Origin: Firm-13 sp037143795
GTDB taxonomy: Bacteria > Bacillota > Clostridia > Saccharofermentanales > Saccharofermentanaceae
Direction of reading: 5' to 3'
NCBI GenBank assembly: GCA_037143795.1
Contig: JBAWXZ010000009.1
Span: 1 to 64,000, forward strand
Length of the DNA: 64,000 nucleotides
In this document: one piece after another, positions 34,936 to 44,300 of the stretch
Layout: every line of letters starts with the position of its first letter
Position numbering within the stretch: position 1 is the first letter of the stretch
Program-made: the position numbers and the translations under genes
The notes under the pieces: model-generated
The model's input: only the letters and a program-made list of their open reading frames with translations
Told to the model about the DNA's origin: nothing
The model's database searches: none

Positions 34936-36387
34936 CTATAGCTGCCATGCCCCGGCAAGGGCGGCGACTCCCCGGATGATCTGATCATCTGATAGGCTTG
35001 CATATCCAAGAAGCACTGTGCTTTTTGGCGGGACCGGCCGGCCTGCAGCGTCAGACGTTTTATCGAATAAATAGTACGAAGAAATACCGTAGACTTTTGC
35101 CGCGGCTTTATTTGCTTTATCAACTAATTCTTCCTCCGTCATACCGTTTTTTACACGGCACAAAAGATGAAGCCCTGCATCTGTTCCGCTGATCTGCAGC
35201 TTTTGCTTATATGGTGACAGTGCCTGCACGAATAGATCCCTCTTCCTGCGATAGAGTGTCCGCATGCGGTTGATGTGGCGCTCAAAATCCCCGCTGTCTA
35301 TGAATCGTGCCAAAACCAACTGATCAGGATGTGTGATGGTGGTGTTGTAGTATGAGAGGTTTTTTTGGAATGCCAAAAGGAGACTGGGAGGTACTACCAG
35401 ATAACTTATACGTACGGACGGAGCCAGGGATTTTGAAAATGTTCCCAGATATATGACTCTGTTTTGTACATCCAGACCGCTGATTGCAGGAATGGGACGG
35501 CCGGCATAGCGGAACTCGCTGTCATAATCATCTTCAATAATATAGCGGTCCGGTGCGGCCCAGGCCCAGGCCATAAGCTCGGTACGACGGCTGACCGGCA
35601 TAATGATGCCGAGGGGAAACTGATGGGATGGGGTCGTATATACGAGATTTGACCGGCTCAAAGTAAGACTTTCCATGTGGATACCGTATTTGTCCAGGGG
35701 AATCAGGTCGACAGGGACCTGCAGGCCGGTAAAAATCTGATATGCCTTGTTGTAGACCGGATTTTCCATAGCGACTGAATGGATATCATGGACGGACCGG
35801 AGGATCTGTACAAGCAGCTGAAGAATATAATCAGTTCCCGCTCCGAGAATGATCTGATCCGGACTGCAAAGCAATCCGCGGGATTCCCTTAAATATTTGC
35901 ACAAGGCGTTCCGAAGACTCATCGCTCCCTGCGGATCACAACTTGAAAAGGCTGCTACCCCGTCTTCTTCAAACACTTCCCGTATGGCTTTCCGGATCTT
36001 GGCAAGCGGAAGCACAGAGAGGTCAACTCCGTTGGGGGAGAAATCAATAACAGGGATGCACGCTTCTGTAATAGCATTTGCAGCAGCCTGGACTTTGGGA
36101 TTTGTATTTTCGGGAAATGAGCTCTGTGCATGAGGGAACTGCGCACCCAAATCGCAGACATAATAACCGCTTCTTGAACGCGCCTCAAGATATCCTTCAG
36201 AAACCAGCTGCTGGTAAGCGGTGTCAACTGTATTGACACTGATGCCAAGTTGGGATGCAAGAAGCCGTTTTGAGGGAAGACGCGTGCCGGTGAGTAACCT
36301 GTTCGAAATCAAATCCTGCTTAATACTCTCGTAAATCTGCATGTATATAGAGGCTGCAGTGGATGGGTTCAGGACAGGAATATACAT
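34936..36387 (-). CDS. MocR/PdxR family transcriptional regulator with aminotransferase domain
   Basis: An N-terminal GntR-type winged helix (residues about 12-75: IYMQIYESIKQDLISNRL...LPSKRLLASQLGISVNTVDTAYQQL) is fused to a fold-type I aminotransferase domain. The domain has IIEDDYDSEFRY and GTFSKSLAPSVR, whose Lys would bind pyridoxal phosphate. Members such as PdxR sense PLP and control vitamin B6 synthesis or uptake. It is divergent from an ECF S component gene, and the shared intergenic region holds a perfect inverted repeat, so it probably regulates that transporter. Confidence 0.92.
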   Translation of the reverse strand: MYIPVLNPSTAASIYMQIYESIKQDLISNRLLTGTRLPSKRLLASQLGISVNTVDTAYQQLVSEGYLEARSRSGYYVCDLGAQFPHAQSSFPENTNPKVQAAANAITEACIPVIDFSPNGVDLSVLPLAKIRKAIREVFEEDGVAAFSSCDPQGAMSLRNALCKYLRESRGLLCSPDQIILGAGTDYILQLLVQILRSVHDIHSVAMENPVYNKAYQIFTGLQVPVDLIPLDKYGIHMESLTLSRSNLVYTTPSHQFPLGIIMPVSRRTELMAWAWAAPDRYIIEDDYDSEFRYAGRPIPAISGLDVQNRVIYLGTFSKSLAPSVRISYLVVPPSLLLAFQKNLSYYNTTITHPDQLVLARFIDSGDFERHINRMRTLYRRKRDLFVQALSPYKQKLQISGTDAGLHLLCRVKNGMTEEELVDKANKAAAKVYGISSYYLFDKTSDAAGRPVPPKSTVLLGYASLSDDQIIRGVAALAGAWQL

Positions 36388-36408
36388 ATTGATTCCTTTC
36401 CGGTGATC

Positions 36409-36452
36409 TGATACCTATGATATATTAAAAATTGACACTTTCAATGGTATCA
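36409..36452. promoter_or_regulatory. Inverted repeat between the MocR regulator and ECF gene, likely operator
   Basis: TGATACC (36409-36415) and GGTATCA (36446-36452) are perfect inverted repeats 30 bases apart. A TTGACA (36432-36437) lies between them and a second inverted pair (GCTAT/ATAGC, 36458-36470) follows. Binding by the divergent MocR protein would cover both promoters. Confidence 0.5.
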
Positions 36453-36498
36453 AAATCGCTATAAAATAGCAATATCAAATAGAACAGAGGGACAGCTG

Positions 36499-37083
36499 AT
36501 GAACAGTGATATGAAATTCAATGCTATTGATGAAAAAAATGATATAAATAAAAAAGTGGAACCGCAATCCCGGTCAGCTTTAAAGATTATTCTCAGGATA
36601 ACTTTTGCGGGTGTGTTTTCTGCACTTATTCTTATAGCAACACAATTGTTTAAAATTCCAACCGGTATTGGATATGCCAATCTCGGAGATGGATTCATAC
36701 TCGTCTGCGCATATCTTCTCGGACCGGCAGCTTTTTTCCCGGCCGCAATAGGATCTGCACTGGCTGATTTGCTGGCTGGTTATCCGGTCTATATTCCGGC
36801 AACTTTTGTCATAAAAGGTCTGATGGGGCTTGTGGCAGGTTTTTTACTGAAGAACGATAAAGTGACAGTCAGCAGGAAAATCTTGGCATTTACTCTTGCT
36901 GAGTTGATTATGGTTGCAGGATATTTTGGATATGAGTCACTTCCGTTCATGTACGGACCGGCGGCGGCAGCCGGATCGGTAATTCCGAACCTTGGACAGG
37001 CAGCGGTTGGAATTTTGATGGGCATGATTCTTACTGCGATTTTGGAAAAACAGCGTAGATCTATTAGAGAAAAGCTTCAATAA
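36499..37083 (+). CDS. ECF transporter S component, probable vitamin B6 uptake
   Basis: The 194-residue product has a polar N-terminus of about 30 residues and then five to six membrane segments. LGDGFILVCAYLLGPAAFFPAAIGSALADLLAGYP is the typical ECF-type S component stretch. S components bind a vitamin and join a shared EcfAAT module, which is not in this window. Divergence from a MocR/PdxR-like regulator suggests a B6 vitamer as substrate; this is inference. A GAGGGA sequence precedes the start. Confidence 0.82.
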   Translation: MNSDMKFNAIDEKNDINKKVEPQSRSALKIILRITFAGVFSALILIATQLFKIPTGIGYANLGDGFILVCAYLLGPAAFFPAAIGSALADLLAGYPVYIPATFVIKGLMGLVAGFLLKNDKVTVSRKILAFTLAELIMVAGYFGYESLPFMYGPAAAAGSVIPNLGQAAVGILMGMILTAILEKQRRSIREKLQ

Positions 37084-37113
37084 TATAGAACACGATCTTC
37101 CCCGTTGAATAGT

Positions 37114-37692
37114 TTATCTGACGGGACTGCTTAGATAATAGACAAGCGGAGGCAGGACATAGATAAAAATAGTTAAAGAACGCAGGTAAAGGAGACTTCT
37201 TTCTATTTTTATTTTGCTGTCAAAGTGATTTGTGCCGGTCCTGTCCGATTTCAAATCCAGGCAGGCAACAAGAAGAAGCGCACACAGCAAACCGGTGAAC
37301 ACACTCATGACAGGTACAAAACTATAACCATGTGCAACAAAGAAATTGTAGAGAGGGTTTGGCAGGTCTGAAAGAATGAATTTATTTTGCGTCAATGAAA
37401 CCAGAATTGAATTATTCAACATGTAGACAGTTAAAAATTTGAGACTTGATGCGAACAGGAATGCCGCTGTAACAGCAATTTCGAGCAGCATGCCCAGCCT
37501 TATATTTTTCATACTGAAGATCATTAATGTAAAAAAGGGGAGAATAATAATAAACCATTGCGGATGCCATTCGACAAAAATGAAAAAACATGCATAAGAT
37601 GCTGTGCATAAAGTAAATACAACCGCAGGGAAAGCTGCAGGTGCCGGATTTATATAATAAGCGATGATACAGATAAGTATCATCAAAACCAT
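37114..37692 (-). pseudogene. Membrane GT-like paralogue, 3' part after frameshift
   Basis: This 192-codon frame continues the protein begun at 38567. The frame is open upstream of its first start codon, reading IGGGSSNISIF, which aligns with IPGGVSNTSVF of the paralogue at 42792-44261. The hydrophobic body and the WHPQWFIIILPFFTLMIFS segment match the paralogue's WHPQWMVLLLPFITLLVFS. It is therefore the second half of one gene and probably not translated alone. Confidence 0.7.
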
Positions 37693-37721
37693 AAAGATGC
37701 TTATATTGGATGATCCGCCTC

Positions 37722-38567
37722 CTATTTGGCAGAATATATCCTGCCGAAGAAATCATAACCGGTCTTCAGTAAGTTTTGTGTAGCAAGGTAACCTGGATCA
37801 AAAATGCTGAAAACCAGAGTTGTTATAAGATATGGAGTAATACCAATCGCAATATATTGAAAAAGTTTTATCAGACGCTTTTCAGCCAATAATAACAGGG
37901 GCAGAAAAATCAAAACAGGAATTATCTTGCAGCAGATCGCAAGTGACATCAATGCGGAGAACCTATAGTATTTCTTATCAAAATAGAAGAAGAGCGCAAG
38001 TAACGTTGCCAGAACGGAAAAAATATCATATTGGTTTTGAATAATTACACAATAGATTACAATTGGTGAGCTTAGAAAGAAGTACCCCATCCATTTTGCA
38101 TTAGCCGAATCATCGGTGAATTTTGCTGCGAGAACTGTAATGATATGTGCACAATATACTGACAGTCCGATAACAAGAATTCTTCCCCATAAATTCAGGA
38201 AATAAGCATATCGAGCGATTCCGACTGCAGCATTTAGAAGATAAACCGGAAGCGACCATATAGCAAATATTATATAAATAACAATATTGTAAGCAGCAGC
38301 ACACTGGGTTCCGGTTTCAGGTAAGTTGCCCGCGGCAGTTTCTTTCTGAAGCACATATTCATAAAAATGAAAAAATTTACCTTCAGAAATACACTTGAGC
38401 AAATCAGAAGACTGCGTCATAGTATTTATCATATCAAAAGCCTGATCGAAGCACACAAAGGAAATGCTGGCTAGAATAATTACAAGTAACCAGTCCAGAA
38501 TACTGGGCGTTTCTTTTTTGAAAAGATTATTATGATCCGTGGATGCCTCTAAATGGGGGAACTGCAT
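37722..38567 (-). pseudogene. Membrane GT-like paralogue, 5' part before frameshift
   Basis: The 281-codon frame encodes a multi-pass membrane protein with a conserved N-terminal loop (FDQAFDMINTMTQSSDLL, then FYEYVLQ) and LPLLLLAEKRLIKL, all shared with the paralogue at 42792-44261. It stops at TAG in ...RIYSAK. The missing C-terminal third is found in the -1 frame directly after, so a single-base deletion near 37724-37730 is the simplest reading. The full protein would be about 480 residues and probably a GT-C-type glycosyltransferase. It is divergent from the large GT-C-like gene at 38835. A sequencing error is possible. Confidence 0.72.
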
Positions 38568-38834
38568 TATTTGGCCTCCTGTAATTTATTAAATATGAAA
38601 ATATATTATTCTAAATGGAATACTATTACAATACGGTATTATTTGATAGAAAAGCAATAGAAAACAGCATAGAAAAAAGGATGGAAAACAGGGTTATCTT
38701 TATTTATTGGTTGCAACGCTATTAAATATTATGGATGGAAGCAAGCTGCAAATGATAGTTGAAGAATATTATCGTTTGCCTTACAATCAATTTGTATTTC
38801 TGCAAATATTAAGTTATGGGAAGGGTAATCGTGA

Positions 38835-40775
38835 ATGAGAAATAATGATATCATGCACATACACTGTCGATTTCTTTCCCTGACTCAATTTGCCCTCATA
38901 CTTGCGCCGTTTGCATTTTTTTTCGATGCTGCGATTTTGTTCAGGGGCAGGATAAATCTGTCCGTTCCTGTTTCTATAATCATTTTTTCTGTACTAAATG
39001 TAGGATTGCTGCTGCTGATGTTATTCTCCTGTTTGTATTACTCTTTATACCGGAAAGAATGGAGTATACAACATCCGGAGGACAGGCAGTCAAGGCGAAA
39101 GAAAATCTTTTCATATTTACCGGTGGCCATTGTCGCGGCCGTTTTTTCTGTTCTTGCTGGACTCCAATTCGACACTGTTCCACGATATGACGGCGGTCTG
39201 TATTATGATGCCCTGATTACGGCGACTGATACTTTTACTTATTCGCTGAATTCATTTGTGTCCGCATTTACTTTTTTTACACATCCGCTGCAGGGCACTT
39301 CTCTTTTGATCAGTATCGGTGAAATGCTGTTCCCCAGGCAGAGTGTCGGCGTTTACATTGTTACATTGATAGTTACTGATATTGCTATTTTTTGTCTGTA
39401 TGGCATTATGGGGCGGATCTTCCCGGATAAAGCTCCCTGGCTGAAGGCAGCCGGAACGGCTGTTTTTGCATTTTGCCCATATGTGCTGGGCCTTTTTTCC
39501 CATATAAATCCAGACTATTTTATCTCGATGTTTTTCGTCATTCTTATCTATGCGTTTGCTGAAGAACTCGATTATCTTGCTGCTTTTATGTTTTTTCTTA
39601 TAATTTTTTCCAAAGAGACCGGCATTCTTTTCGCTGCTTCGTTTCTTTTATCTGCAATTCTTATTCGCGCCGGCAAAGCGGAGGGGAAGAACTATTTTGC
39701 AAAGATAAAGCAGTATCTATTTCCCAGGAGGATACTGCTATACAGTGTTGCACCGCTTCTGTTGCTGTCCTATTATTATTTATTTTCACAGGATCTGACT
39801 TTTGGTGCAACCTATACAAACCAATCACCTATTCGATGGGATAATGACAGTCTATTTTGTTTTGGAATAAACACTGGATATATCTCGTCACGAATTGCCC
39901 AAATTATGTATTTTAATTTTTTCTGGATCATAACGATCCTGATTGTTACCACAGGTATTGTATACTTTTTCCGAAAAAACAGGAAGAAAGCGATGGAATT
40001 AATAGATCCATCGGCTGATTTTTCTATTCTTATTGGGATTACTCTGAGTTCATTCATCTTCATGTTATTTTCGTGTTTTTTTATTACAACTATGTGTCCG
40101 CGTTATAATGTGTGTTTTGCGCTCCCAATAAGTCTCATCAGTGTAGGTGCGATTTCGTACATTTGGAAGCGCCAGATACAAGTGAAAATTGTGACAGGTA
40201 GTCTGATTCTTCTATTTATACTTCAGAATTACTTCAATCTGGACCCAACTCTTTCTCTTGGAAATGAGAAAATTAATTTGGGATTTGAATATATTTATTC
40301 GCCGACAGGAGAATACAGTTTTATGAATCTTGATTATATTAACGAAATGTACGTCTATAATCGTACATTTGATTACGCAGAAGATTTGCTTGATAAGTTA
40401 ATGGAAAAGATCAACCCTGATATAAGCGATCATTTTCTGATGGTTGGCAACGACTGGTATGCGATATATTTGACTGGTAATCGGGTGCAGACAGATCATC
40501 TTATCTTCTGGGATCCTGTTCATCAGAAAAGAACGTACAATAATAAAGGGGAAGGTGTTTTTCTCCCGGATTTATCTACGGTTTCCAGTTCGGATATTCT
40601 TTCCTGCAAGGAAATTGAACTGAAAGATGATTTCTATTTTATTCTGCCTGCCAACTTAGCAGCGGATATCTATAGTGCAGCATTGGAGGCAAGAGGGTAT
40701 TCTATAACAGATTCATTTGTTGTAAAGAATTACCTTGGGTATCTGACGGTGTATCACATGGCCCTAAACGGATAA
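38835..40775 (+). CDS. Large GT-C-like membrane protein (paralogue of 26520-28445)
   Basis: The 646-residue product has about a dozen membrane segments and a soluble C-terminal domain. PRYDGGLYYDAL in the first large loop and FSKETGILF in the middle match its paralogue. Similarity is high over the full length, including the soluble domain (WDPVHQKRTYNNKG, FVVKNYLGYLTVYH). It probably acts as a polyprenyl-phosphate-dependent sugar transferase or polymerase on the outer membrane face. It is divergent from a broken second-type paralogue. The spacing of paralogues around proS and tyrS suggests segmental duplication. Confidence 0.7.
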   Translation: MRNNDIMHIHCRFLSLTQFALILAPFAFFFDAAILFRGRINLSVPVSIIIFSVLNVGLLLLMLFSCLYYSLYRKEWSIQHPEDRQSRRKKIFSYLPVAIVAAVFSVLAGLQFDTVPRYDGGLYYDALITATDTFTYSLNSFVSAFTFFTHPLQGTSLLISIGEMLFPRQSVGVYIVTLIVTDIAIFCLYGIMGRIFPDKAPWLKAAGTAVFAFCPYVLGLFSHINPDYFISMFFVILIYAFAEELDYLAAFMFFLIIFSKETGILFAASFLLSAILIRAGKAEGKNYFAKIKQYLFPRRILLYSVAPLLLLSYYYLFSQDLTFGATYTNQSPIRWDNDSLFCFGINTGYISSRIAQIMYFNFFWIITILIVTTGIVYFFRKNRKKAMELIDPSADFSILIGITLSSFIFMLFSCFFITTMCPRYNVCFALPISLISVGAISYIWKRQIQVKIVTGSLILLFILQNYFNLDPTLSLGNEKINLGFEYIYSPTGEYSFMNLDYINEMYVYNRTFDYAEDLLDKLMEKINPDISDHFLMVGNDWYAIYLTGNRVQTDHLIFWDPVHQKRTYNNKGEGVFLPDLSTVSSSDILSCKEIELKDDFYFILPANLAADIYSAALEARGYSITDSFVVKNYLGYLTVYHMALNG

Positions 40776-40891
40776 ATATGGCTTGAAAGTATGGGATCTG
40801 CGGTCTGTTCCGGTTTGACATTGAAGGACCTAAAAAGTATACTCACTTGTGTTCATTTATGTTTATCCACCAAAGATCAGGAGATAATAAT

Positions 40892-42601
40892 ATGCGTGTT
40901 TCCAAATTGTTTATGCCAACCCAGAGAGAAATCCCTTCCGACGCGGAAATTGTCAGCCACCAGCTAATGCTGCGTGCCGGTCTTATGAAGAAAATTGCTT
41001 CCGGAATCTATTCATTCCTGCCAATGGGCTACAGGGCGTACCGCAAGGTCGAGAATATTGTCCGGGAGGAAATGGACAGGGCTGGAGCACAGGAACTGAT
41101 AATGCCTGCTATTTTACCGGCTGAAGTCTATATGGCTTCCGGACGATGGGATAAATTCGGCCAGGAGATGTTCCGTCTTCAGGACAGGGGAGGGCGTCAG
41201 TTCTGTCTGGGACCTACCCACGAGGAGCCTTTTACGGAAGCGGTCCGCGACAATATCAAATCATATCGCCAGCTTCCTTTTACACTTTACCAGATCCAGC
41301 ATAAATACAGGGATGAGAAACGCCCTCGCTTTGGTGTGATGCGCGCCCGCGAATTTGTTATGAAAGACGCATATAGCTTTGATGCCGATGAGGCAGGTCT
41401 TGATATTTCATACAAGGCAATGTATGAGGCATACTGCCGGATTTTTGACCGCTGCGGTCTTGATTATATCCTGGTTGATGCCGATTCCGGAGCAATGGGC
41501 GGATCCGGTTCACAGGAGTTTATGGTCAAATCCCTGGTCGGAGAGGACGCGATTGCATACTGTTCTTCCTGTGGATATGCAGCCAACGAAGAGAAAGCTG
41601 TCTGCATTGCAAGTGAGCCGGCTGTCCCGGCTGCCTTGCAGGAGATTGAAAAAATCCATACACCCCATGTTAAAACCATTGAGGAACTAATGGCTTTCAT
41701 GAAGGCTTCGCCGAAGGAATTCGTGAAGACGATCCTGTATTCAATTGATGGAAAAATTGTTGCTGTAATGGTCAGGGGCGACCGTGAAATCAATGAGACG
41801 AAGCTTTCGAATCTCTTTGATGCAAACGATCTCGCTCTGGCAAGTTTTGCTGATGTAGAACGTGTAACCGGTGCAGCTGTTGGGTTTGCAGGACCTGTTG
41901 CCTTTAAGGGAGATGTTGAACTGATTGCCGACCAGGAGGTTGCTGTAATGGTGAACTTTATCGTTGGCGCGAACGAGACGGATTATCACCTTAAGAATGT
42001 CAACTTCATCCGGGATTTCAAACCTGCGAGAGTTGTTGATATCCGGACAATTGAGGCCGGTGATCCGTGTCCTGTCTGCGGCTTGCCTGTAGAGACCTGC
42101 CGCGGCATTGAGGTTGGCCATATTTTCAAGCTCGGGACCAAATATTCTGATGCACTTAACTGTAAATTCCTGGATCAGGCCGGCCAGGAAAAGTCCATGA
42201 TTATGGGCTGCTACGGCATCGGTGTCGGCCGGACACTCGCTGCAATAATTGAGCAGCATTATGACGCGAATGGAATCGTATGGCCTCTGGCGACAGCGCC
42301 TTACCAGGCGATTGTTGTGCCGACCAACACAGGGGATGAGACGATCAGCGCCGTCGGTGAAGACATTCACAGCCGCCTTGAAAAAGCCGGTGTCGAGGTA
42401 CTCCTTGATGACCGTCCTGAACGTCCGGGTGTGAAATTCAAGGACGCGGACTTGATCGGTATACCTCTTCGTGTAACAGTCGGCCGTAAGGCAGTCGAGG
42501 GTATTGTAGAGTACAAGGAACGTGCAACGGGTGTTGTCATTGAGATGACAGTCGAAGAAGCAGTCGCTAAAATTGTCGGACAGGTCAAGGCTCTCGGCTG
42601 A
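40892..42601 (+). CDS. proS: Prolyl-tRNA synthetase (bacterial type with editing domain)
   Basis: This class II synthetase starts MRVSKLFMPTQREIPSDAEI. It has motif 2 (YRDEKRPRFGVMRAREFVMKDAYSF shown in part as KYRDEKRPRFGVMRAREF), an insertion domain at about residues 225-400 that edits mischarged Ala, motif 3 (CYGIGVGRTLAAIIEQ) and the C-terminal anticodon-binding domain (YQAIVVPTN...). The ATG at 40892 is chosen for the AGGAG 8 bases upstream. No T-box was found in the leader. The length, 569 aa, is typical. Confidence 0.97.
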   Translation: MRVSKLFMPTQREIPSDAEIVSHQLMLRAGLMKKIASGIYSFLPMGYRAYRKVENIVREEMDRAGAQELIMPAILPAEVYMASGRWDKFGQEMFRLQDRGGRQFCLGPTHEEPFTEAVRDNIKSYRQLPFTLYQIQHKYRDEKRPRFGVMRAREFVMKDAYSFDADEAGLDISYKAMYEAYCRIFDRCGLDYILVDADSGAMGGSGSQEFMVKSLVGEDAIAYCSSCGYAANEEKAVCIASEPAVPAALQEIEKIHTPHVKTIEELMAFMKASPKEFVKTILYSIDGKIVAVMVRGDREINETKLSNLFDANDLALASFADVERVTGAAVGFAGPVAFKGDVELIADQEVAVMVNFIVGANETDYHLKNVNFIRDFKPARVVDIRTIEAGDPCPVCGLPVETCRGIEVGHIFKLGTKYSDALNCKFLDQAGQEKSMIMGCYGIGVGRTLAAIIEQHYDANGIVWPLATAPYQAIVVPTNTGDETISAVGEDIHSRLEKAGVEVLLDDRPERPGVKFKDADLIGIPLRVTVGRKAVEGIVEYKERATGVVIEMTVEEAVAKIVGQVKALG

Positions 42602-42680
42602 ACGGACACTGATAGAAAATAGTTACATATATTCCTAATTCATTACTTGAACCTGCAGCGACACTTATTTGGATAAAATC

Positions 42681-42715
42681 AGGGGCAGCACATCTTATAT
42701 AGATATGCTGCCCCT
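42681..42715. terminator. Strong hairpin between proS and the broken GT gene
   Basis: AGGGGCAGCA (42681-42690) pairs perfectly with TGCTGCCCCT (42706-42715), with an inner ATCT/AGAT pairing. There is no T-run, but the convergent position between proS and the minus-strand gene suggests a bidirectional transcript end. Confidence 0.7.
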
Positions 42716-42791
42716 GCAAAGTTAGTGAATAGACACTATTTTCTGTACTTGATTTCAATTTTGGAAAAGGACGTACATTTACATCATGCTG

Positions 42792-43628
42792 TTATATCGG
42801 ATGGCTCAGGTAGCTTATGACCGGCGGTAAAATAACTATAAGGATGAGTGCTGATCTTGCATAAAACAACCCTCTTATGACCTTGTATTCATTGTCAAAA
42901 GAGTTAACAATCTTGGAGGATCGGCTGCGGTTATTCCATATTGCAACAAAAAGTAGAGAGACGATGCCGGAGAAAAATAGTGTAGAGGGAATAATATCGG
43001 TATATTGGTGTTCGCAAAAGTACGAATAGATTGGATTATAATTGTAAATTGCCGAGTATTGTCCCTGTGTGATCGTATAGAATACGGAAGAAGTAAATAC
43101 CATTTTGGTGAGATCTAAAAGTACACTTGTAACAAGGAATCCAAGAGTCAACGCAATATCCAACAGAATACCGAATTTAAAATCAAACAGTGAGAATACA
43201 AGTAATGTGATGAATGGCAAGAGCAGGACCATCCACTGCGGATGCCATTTGATAAAGAGAAAAAAAGTTGAAAGAGAAGCAAAACCAAGCAAGAAGGCAT
43301 ATACCTGAAAATCATTTTCTTTGGGTTTTGCTATATATGAAATAACACAGATCAGAAAATAGAGCAGGAGAAATACACTGGTATTTGAGACTCCCCCGGG
43401 TATGGTGATTTTGAAAATATACTGCGAAAAGGCATCATCTTTCATTACCAGGCTTTGCGTGAGACTATATCCTGGATCTGTCAGCATAGGCACTATATAA
43501 GTTACTGCACATAGTGATATAGACAGCGACAAGTAACCTATCAACTTAATTACCCGCTTCTCTGCCAGTAAAAGCAGGGGGATGACAATAAAAATCGGCA
43601 TCAGTTTGAAGCAGCAGGCAACGGCCAT
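42792..43628 (-). pseudogene. Membrane GT-like paralogue, 3' part after in-frame stop
   Basis: This 278-codon stretch continues, in the same frame, the gene that begins at 44261. Its first ATG is only a methionine within the protein, matching ALMSLAICCKIIPV of the paralogue (here LLMAVACCFKLMPI). The body is hydrophobic with the WHPQWMVLLLPFITLLVFS segment. Translation from the internal ATG is conceivable but no good ribosome binding site is present. Confidence 0.7.
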
Positions 43629-43655
43629 GAGCAGGCAAAACCCCGTGTATTTTTT

Positions 43656-44261
43656 TTAAAAATATTGTTTGAGTGCCAGAATAATCAGCAGTACAGGTAT
43701 GATGTCTGTTTGATTTCTGATAATTACACAATATGCAATCAGCGGGGAACTAATGAAATAGTATCCTGCCCATTTTGCTTTTATCTTATCTGCCATAAGG
43801 ATTTCTGCGAGTTTTGTGAACTGAAAACAACATATGCAGGACAGCAGGATGCTGAGAAAGCGCGCCCAAAGCTCCAGGACGACAATATATTTTGCCATGG
43901 GGAAGATATGATTTATGGCATACAGAGGCAATTCCCAGATGGCCAGAGCAAGGTACAATACAATATTGTATGCAGCTGAAGGACTTAAATCCGGCGCATA
44001 AGAGGGCGGCAGATATCCGCCCTCTGCAGCTTTGTTAAATACATACGTATAAAAATGGAGAGGTTTTCCGGTAAAGATACAGTCAAGAAGGTCCGAAGCC
44101 TGCTGTGAGGTTGCATTCATATCGTACCATTGATCAAAGAATACAAAAGCTGCCATACATAGTACAACAACTACAAGTATATCAATAAATCCCGGAGTCG
44201 AACCAAACAGTCCCATAGGTGTCCGCAGGTCATTCTTCTTCCCGAACATAATACACTCCAT
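43656..44261 (-). pseudogene. Membrane GT-like paralogue, 5' part ending at a premature TAA
   Basis: The frame encodes the first 201 residues of a multi-pass membrane protein with FDQWYDMNATSQQASDLLDCI, matching the paralogue at 37722-38567. It ends at TAA (43658-43656) inside a T5A8 run. Reading through gives QYF-stop-KKYTGFCLLMAVACCFK, aligned with FYFDKKYYRFSALMSLAICCK. Since both sides are in one frame, a substitution (or paired indels in the run) made the stop. A homopolymer sequencing error would have to keep the frame, which is less likely. Confidence 0.75.
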
Positions 44262-44300
44262 TCGTATGGAATTATATTGGAAATTGGGCAGTATTCGCCT

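Noticed and set aside
41741..42370. 209-codon frame antisense to proS
   Set aside because: It is a shadow of a strongly coding strand; no ribosome binding site or family pattern. The long antisense frames over pta (31999-32631) and yebC/Asp23 genes are rejected for the same reason.
43656..43658. Programmed stop codon recoding (selenocysteine or pyrrolysine)
   Set aside because: The codon is TAA, which is not used for either, and no recoding structure is apparent; mutation is simpler.
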